Under the pieces are notes generated by a model, which made no database searches, was not told where the DNA came from, and saw only the letters and a list, made by a program, of their open reading frames with translations. A stretch of 64,000 nucleotides of DNA, from positions 62,001-126,000 of the forward strand of contig NZ_CP170453.1 in the NCBI RefSeq assembly GCF_042492175.1. Reading direction: 5' to 3'. Source of the DNA: CAJXSN01 sp947492235 (GTDB lineage: Bacteria > Pseudomonadota > Alphaproteobacteria > Sphingomonadales > Sphingomonadaceae). Below are positions 59,741 to 64,000 of this stretch, in pieces. The number at the start of each line of letters is the position of its first letter. The first letter of the stretch is position 1. Made by a program: the position numbers and the translations under genes.

Positions 59741-61090
59741 GTGGCTATCAACCGCATCCTGATCGCCAATCGCGGCGAAATCGCCCTGCGCATCCACCGT
59801 GCAGCGCATGAAATGGGCATCGAGACCGTCGCGGTGCACTCCACCGCCGATGCCGACGCCATGCATGTGCGACTGGCGGACCATGCGGTATGTATCGGCC
59901 CGCCCTCTGCGACCGAGAGCTATCTCAACGTAGCCGCGATTATCTCCGCCGCCGAAGTGGCGCATTGCGACGCCATTCATCCTGGCTACGGCTTTCTGTC
60001 CGAAAATGCGAAATTTGCCGAGATCGTCGAGGCGCACGACATCAAGTGGATCGGCCCCAAGCCGGAACATATCCGCACGATGGGCGACAAGGTGGAGGCC
60101 AAGCGCACCGCCGGGAAGCTCGGTCTGCCGCTGGTTCCGGGCAGCGACGGGGCAGTGTCCGAGGTTTCCGAAGCGCGCAAGATTGCAGCCGAAATCGGCT
60201 ACCCGGTGATTATCAAGGCGGCCAGCGGCGGCGGCGGGCGCGGCATGAAGGTCTGCGAGGCGGAAGACCAGCTCGAGACGCTGATGAAGCAGGCGGGAAG
60301 CGAAGCGAAAGCTGCGTTCGGCGATGCGACCGTCTATATCGAGAAATATCTCGGCAATCCGCGCCACATCGAATTTCAGGTTTTCGGCGACGGCGAAGGC
60401 ACCGCCATCCATCTGGGCGAGCGGGATTGCTCGCTCCAGCGGCGCCACCAGAAGGTGCTGGAAGAGGCACCGTCTCCGGTACTTTCCAGCGAAGACCGCC
60501 ACCGAATGGGTGAGATCTGCTCCAAAGCGATGTCCGATATGGGTTATCGCGGGGCCGGAACCATTGAGTTCCTGTGGGAAGACGGCGAGTTCTACTTCAT
60601 CGAGATGAATACCCGCCTGCAGGTGGAGCATCCGGTGACCGAGATGATCACCGGCATCGATCTGGTGCGCGAACAAATCCGCATCGCGGCCGGCAAACCG
60701 CTGTCGGTCACGCAAAGCGAAGTGATTTTCGCCGGGCACGCCATCGAATGCCGGATCAATGCCGAGGATCCGTTCACCTTCGCCCCCTCCCCCGGCGAAG
60801 TGACATCCTACCACGCGGCAGGCGGCATGCATGTGCGGGTGGATAGCGGCCTGTACGCCGGATACCGCATCCCGCCCTATTACGATTCGATGATCGCCAA
60901 GCTGATCGTCTACGGCCGCACCCGCGAGAAATGCATCATGCGCCTGCGCCGCGCACTGGAAGAGATGGTCGTCGAGGGCGTCAAAACCTCGATCCCACTG
61001 CATCAGGAACTGATTAAACAGGACGACGTGCTGAGCGGCGATTATTCGATCAAATGGCTCGAGGAATGGCTGGAAACGCGCGAGGGGTAG
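59741..61090 (+). CDS. accC: Biotin carboxylase subunit of acetyl-CoA carboxylase
   Basis: 449 residues from a GTG (read as MAINRILIANRGEIALRI), exactly the length of E. coli AccC. ATP-grasp marks are AASGGGGRGMKVC, LGERDCSLQRRHQK and FIEMNTRLQVEHPVTE. It carboxylates biotin on AccB with ATP and bicarbonate. The frame opens 19 codons earlier inside accB, but GTG fits the family start and spacing. Confidence 0.96.
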   Translation: MAINRILIANRGEIALRIHRAAHEMGIETVAVHSTADADAMHVRLADHAVCIGPPSATESYLNVAAIISAAEVAHCDAIHPGYGFLSENAKFAEIVEAHDIKWIGPKPEHIRTMGDKVEAKRTAGKLGLPLVPGSDGAVSEVSEARKIAAEIGYPVIIKAASGGGGRGMKVCEAEDQLETLMKQAGSEAKAAFGDATVYIEKYLGNPRHIEFQVFGDGEGTAIHLGERDCSLQRRHQKVLEEAPSPVLSSEDRHRMGEICSKAMSDMGYRGAGTIEFLWEDGEFYFIEMNTRLQVEHPVTEMITGIDLVREQIRIAAGKPLSVTQSEVIFAGHAIECRINAEDPFTFAPSPGEVTSYHAAGGMHVRVDSGLYAGYRIPPYYDSMIAKLIVYGRTREKCIMRLRRALEEMVVEGVKTSIPLHQELIKQDDVLSGDYSIKWLEEWLETREG

Positions 61091-61127
61091 TGGGTGCGCA
61101 TTTGACCCGCTTGCAGACATTCAAATA

Positions 61128-61562
61128 ATGAGAAGGCATCCTTTTATGCATGCGCTGAAAGCCACAGCAGCCTTCCTAATTCTTTTGACCCCTCAAAGCG
61201 TCGCTGGCACGTCGCTTGTATGCAGCAATCCCGAACGCGCTAAAGTCTTGCAAACCGCAACTATCGTGTTGCCGACCGGAAATATCAGGGTACTCGAAGG
61301 GCGATTTGCAAAGCTTGCTGGGCCTCTTGCAATGAGCACTTGGGGCATCGGCTCCGCCGAAGGCGGGATCATTCGTTCTAAAACGTTGGGGCTTCAAAGC
61401 CCGAAAGTCAGCGTTTCGATAAGCGCCGATTGGAAGCCGGGCCAACGGTTCGCAAGGGCTAGGGTAGAACGCACGTGCTACACTGATGATCTCGAACCAT
61501 GGAAGCCGTATTGGACCCGATTCTTGGCGGAACTTCGTAGCGCAGGCTACAAGGTCCTTTAG
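61128..61562 (+). CDS. Small secreted protein, function unknown
   Basis: 144 residues with signal peptide (ALKATAAFLILLTPQSVAG); the ATG at 61146 is an alternative. Two cysteines (C32, C117) might pair. Base composition is clearly lower in GC than the accB-accC genes upstream, and codon use differs, which hints at recent acquisition or relaxed selection. No family recognised; no ribosome site is clear. Confidence 0.6.
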   Translation: MRRHPFMHALKATAAFLILLTPQSVAGTSLVCSNPERAKVLQTATIVLPTGNIRVLEGRFAKLAGPLAMSTWGIGSAEGGIIRSKTLGLQSPKVSVSISADWKPGQRFARARVERTCYTDDLEPWKPYWTRFLAELRSAGYKVL

Positions 61563-61600
61563 CGATCAGACGTCTTACCAGTCCATCAGACGTAAATCTC

Positions 61601-62065
61601 TCACCCCAAGGGCACCCCTGGCTCCAGCTTGCTGGTCCGGATCGTCAGAGAAGTCTTCACGCTTGCGACATTGGGTGCAGGCGTCAGTTTGCTGGTCAGA
61701 AATTCCTGAAAGCTCTGAAGGTCCTGGCTTACGATCTTGAGGATAAAGTCGATTTCGCCGTTGAGCATATGCACTTCGCGGACTTCGGGCAGATCGCGCA
61801 TGGCCTGTTCAAACTCGCGCAGATCGGCTTCCGCCTGGCTTTTCAGGCTGACCATCGCGAACACTGTCAGGGCAAAGCCCAGCCGCGAAGGCTCCAGCTC
61901 TGCGTGATAGCCGCGAATGACGCCGGCCTCTTCCAATGCGCGCACCCGGCGCAGGCAGGGCGGCGCGGTCAGACCGACGCGCTGGGCAAGCTCGACATTG
62001 GTGATTCGTCCTTCGTCCTGCAATTCCGCCAGCAGACGCATATCGATTTCATCGAGGCTTGCCAT
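61601..62065 (-). CDS. Lrp/AsnC-family transcriptional regulator
   Basis: 154 residues from MASLDEIDMRLLAELQDEGR. The helix-turn-helix is NVELAQRVGLTAPPCLRRVR, followed by LEEAGVIRGYHAELEPSRLG. A C-terminal RAM ligand domain ends the protein (VREVHMLNGEIDFILKIV). Such regulators sense amino acids and form octamers. Upstream ATGs at 62083 and 62098 are less likely, because GGAACGGGTGAT precedes the chosen one. It is divergent from the sensor kinase. Confidence 0.9.
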   Translation of the reverse strand: MASLDEIDMRLLAELQDEGRITNVELAQRVGLTAPPCLRRVRALEEAGVIRGYHAELEPSRLGFALTVFAMVSLKSQAEADLREFEQAMRDLPEVREVHMLNGEIDFILKIVSQDLQSFQEFLTSKLTPAPNVASVKTSLTIRTSKLEPGVPLG

Positions 62066-62359
62066 ATCACCCGTTCCCCGCATTGCTGCCAGAGGCATTG
62101 CCGCCCCTTCACTCTAACAATCAGCGCCGCACGATTCGCGCGCAAAATCGCGCCCTGATTCGTGTAATGAAAAACCGGAATCTTGCGGCATTCAACAAGA
62201 TTATTTTTCCTGCCAGCAATTGTCCCGCTTTGCAACGCGTCCCCCGTTCAGGCCACGCGCGGGGTATTTGCTGGTAACAGGTGCGAACAGGAAAGTGCGC
62301 AAAGTTGCGTGCTTTCAGACTTGCCCCGACGCCGCGCTTAAGGACCCGCCCGCCACCCC
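62066..62359. other. Divergent intergenic region, Lrp regulator to sensor kinase
   Basis: 294 bases without a gene. It contains an AT-rich block (AAGATTATTTTTCC near 62200) that may hold promoters or Lrp sites. No defined operator or hairpin was found. Confidence 0.4.
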
Positions 62360-64000
62360 ATGCTGTTCGACGATCGCCTTGCCACCGTGCTGCGTCACCG
62401 CGCATCGGGCGAGCGCGCGGCGCGCACGCAATTCCGGCAATTGCTGGACCTGCTGGGCCGCCGCCAGCGCGGCAGTGACGAGAGCCTGCGCGCGGCTGCC
62501 TGGCTCCGTCTGGGCGCTCTGGGCGAGGCAATTCCGGCCAGTGGCCGCGCCGAGATGATTCGCGATCCTGCGCTGCGTTTCCACTGCCCCGAACTCGCGG
62601 CGCATTTCGCCGAGGACGAGCCCGCTGTCGCCGCCGCTGCGCTGGGCGTGGCGCAATTGCGGGAGGACGACTGGGAAGCGCTGATCCCGCGCCTGCCGAT
62701 CCGTGCACGCGGTTTCCTGCGGCTGCGCAACGATTTGCCGCCAGGCGCCATCCGCCTGCTGGACCGGCTGGGCATCAGCGATCGCGGATTGCCGGAGCCC
62801 ATCGTTACGTTCGAGGAAACGGACCAAAACGCAGAAGTGCTAGGAGAAACCGACGAAGAAGCGCCTGTAACCGATACTCCGACACTCCCGCCCGTGCCCG
62901 CCAACGACGCTGCCGAACCGGGAGAGATTGCCGTCGAAACTGCCGACGCGGCACAGCCCACAGCCATCGGCACGCTGGTCCAGCGCATCGAGGCATTCCA
63001 GCGCGAGCGTGCCAAGCGCGTGGGGGAGAAGAGCGGCACCACAGCCGCCCCGCCGCTGCTGCCCACAGAAGAAGACGCGCAAGGCACCCCGCCCTTGCTC
63101 GGCTTTGCCTTCACCACCGATGCCGTTGGCCGGATCGACTGGGCCGAGCCGCATGTCGCGCCATCGGTGATGCATATGGCGGTGCCATCCTTGCTGCCCG
63201 ATAGTTACCGCCGCGCTTTCATGCAGCGCCAGACCATCGATGGCGCGCCGATCACGGTCGAGGGTGCACCGGTCATCAGCGGCGAGTGGATCTGCGAAGC
63301 CGCGCCGCGCTTTACGAGCGATGGCGGGCGTTTCTTCGGTTATGCCGGACGCCTGCGCCGCCCGGCCAGCGCTGCGGCATCCGCCCTCGCCGCTGGGGCC
63401 GCTGCGCCCAATGCCCAGAGCGACGGCCTGCGCCAGTTGCTGCACGAGCTGCGCACTCCGGTGAACGCGATTCAGGGTTTTGCCGAGCTGATCCAGCAGC
63501 AATTGTTCGGCCCCGTGCCGCATGAATACCGCGCGCTGGCGGCCAATATCGCCGGGGACAGTGCGCGCATGCTGGCTGGCTTCGACGAGCTGGACAGGCT
63601 GGCCAAACTGGAAAGCGGCGCGCTGGAAATGGAGCCCGGCGACGCCGACCATTCCGGCGTTATCGCCGCTGTGTCGGAGCGCCTCGCCGCGATCCTCGAG
63701 CCGCGCAATGCCGGGTTCAAACTCAATCTGGTGGAGCAGATACAGGTCACGCTGGGGCAGTCCGATCTGGAAGCCATGACCTGGCGCATGCTGGCGGCTT
63801 TGGCCGCTTCCATGGCGCCGGGCGAGAAAATCGAGCTGACACTGGTAGGAGACCGCGACACCAGCTGGCTGGAGGTTGCCCTGCCTGCCGCTCTGGTGGT
63901 GTCGGACGATATCTTCGTTCTCTCGAACGGCCAATCCCGCAGCAAATCCAAAGGCGCGGCAAGTTCCGGTGCTTTCGGCCCGGCCTTTGCGCTTCGGCTG
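62360..64000 (+). CDS. Sensor histidine kinase, cut off at the window end
   Basis: 547 residues from MLFDDRLATVLRHRASGERA, open to the last base. A predicted helical N-terminal half of about 180 residues with a HEAT-like feel precedes an acidic linker (residues 150-195). A PAS-like region follows (GFAFTTDAVGRIDWAEP), then the HisKA phospho-acceptor H362 in LLHELRTPVNAIQGFAEL. The start of an ATPase domain is present. No membrane helix is seen, so it may be a soluble kinase. The partner regulator lies beyond the window or elsewhere. Confidence 0.85.
   Translation, partial: MLFDDRLATVLRHRASGERAARTQFRQLLDLLGRRQRGSDESLRAAAWLRLGALGEAIPASGRAEMIRDPALRFHCPELAAHFAEDEPAVAAAALGVAQLREDDWEALIPRLPIRARGFLRLRNDLPPGAIRLLDRLGISDRGLPEPIVTFEETDQNAEVLGETDEEAPVTDTPTLPPVPANDAAEPGEIAVETADAAQPTAIGTLVQRIEAFQRERAKRVGEKSGTTAAPPLLPTEEDAQGTPPLLGFAFTTDAVGRIDWAEPHVAPSVMHMAVPSLLPDSYRRAFMQRQTIDGAPITVEGAPVISGEWICEAAPRFTSDGGRFFGYAGRLRRPASAAASALAAGAAAPNAQSDGLRQLLHELRTPVNAIQGFAELIQQQLFGPVPHEYRALAANIAGDSARMLAGFDELDRLAKLESGALEMEPGDADHSGVIAAVSERLAAILEPRNAGFKLNLVEQIQVTLGQSDLEAMTWRMLAALAASMAPGEKIELTLVGDRDTSWLEVALPAALVVSDDIFVLSNGQSRSKSKGAASSGAFGPAFALRL

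Noticed and set aside
62121..62708. A 195-codon minus-strand ORF in the Lrp-kinase gap
   Set aside because: Arg/Pro/Ala-rich low-complexity peptide antisense to the kinase start; no family or ribosome site.
1..64000. CRISPR arrays, insertion sequences, integrases and prophage modules
   Set aside because: No regularly spaced direct repeats, transposase or integrase frames were found. The only phage-like gene is the lone holin.

Overview
The window is GC-rich, tightly packed bacterial chromosome. Gene content and order point to the Alphaproteobacteria, order Sphingomonadales, most likely Erythrobacteraceae. The evidence is a TonB-dependent receptor, an alphaproteobacterial-type LexA box, the small exported 'MKFGKLTAVLAAG' protein, a gene-transfer-agent type holin beside aroQ, a sphingomonad-style dispersed repeat, and tRNA-His with the ordinary G-1:C73 pair. 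No prophage, insertion sequence, CRISPR array or rRNA operon was seen. The placement is an inference from sequence reading only.

Layout, 1-18 kb: a cut-off leucine-dehydrogenase-type gene, tRNA-His, a 2-oxoglutarate oxygenase with a small membrane protein, and rpmE. Next, on the minus strand, is the conserved translation/envelope cluster rpsB-tsf-(inverted phosphoesterase)-pyrH-frr-uppS-cdsA-dxr-rseP-bamA-skp-fabZ. lpxD is missing between skp and fabZ, and lpxA/lpxB are missing after fabZ. Beyond rpsB lie a LexA-box promoter with a tiny membrane-protein ORF, the phosphatidylserine/phosphatidylethanolamine genes pssA-psd, and a FabH-like synthase.

18-48 kb: a TonB-dependent receptor divergent from a GH42 beta-galactosidase with a LacI-type palindrome between them; tRNA-Tyr; rlmB; a lipoprotein; hup and lon; dnaX-ybaB with the SRP RNA gene upstream; hrpB; a polyprenyl diphosphate synthase divergent from a chorismate mutase; a two-component system with a PepSY protein; a SIMPL protein; an ABC-F ATPase with a UDG-family protein; an XRE regulator with a glycosyltransferase; and the Sec accessory genes secF, secD and yajC, followed by tRNA-Pro.

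48-58 kb is the most unusual part: five consecutive plus-strand genes for exported DUF11-type surface proteins. One is a 1686-residue protein with an N-terminal stalk of Ig-like modules and a long C-terminal region that looks like an outer-membrane beta-barrel. Another joins a proprotein-convertase P-domain to DUF11 repeats. The genes lie close together or overlap, so they probably build one cell-surface structure. 58-64 kb holds the orphan GTA-type holin, aroQ, accB-accC, a small secreted protein, an Lrp/AsnC regulator, and a histidine kinase cut by the window end.

Start codons were chosen by reading Shine-Dalgarno-like sequences, overlaps and family length. Where two starts are plausible the entry says so.
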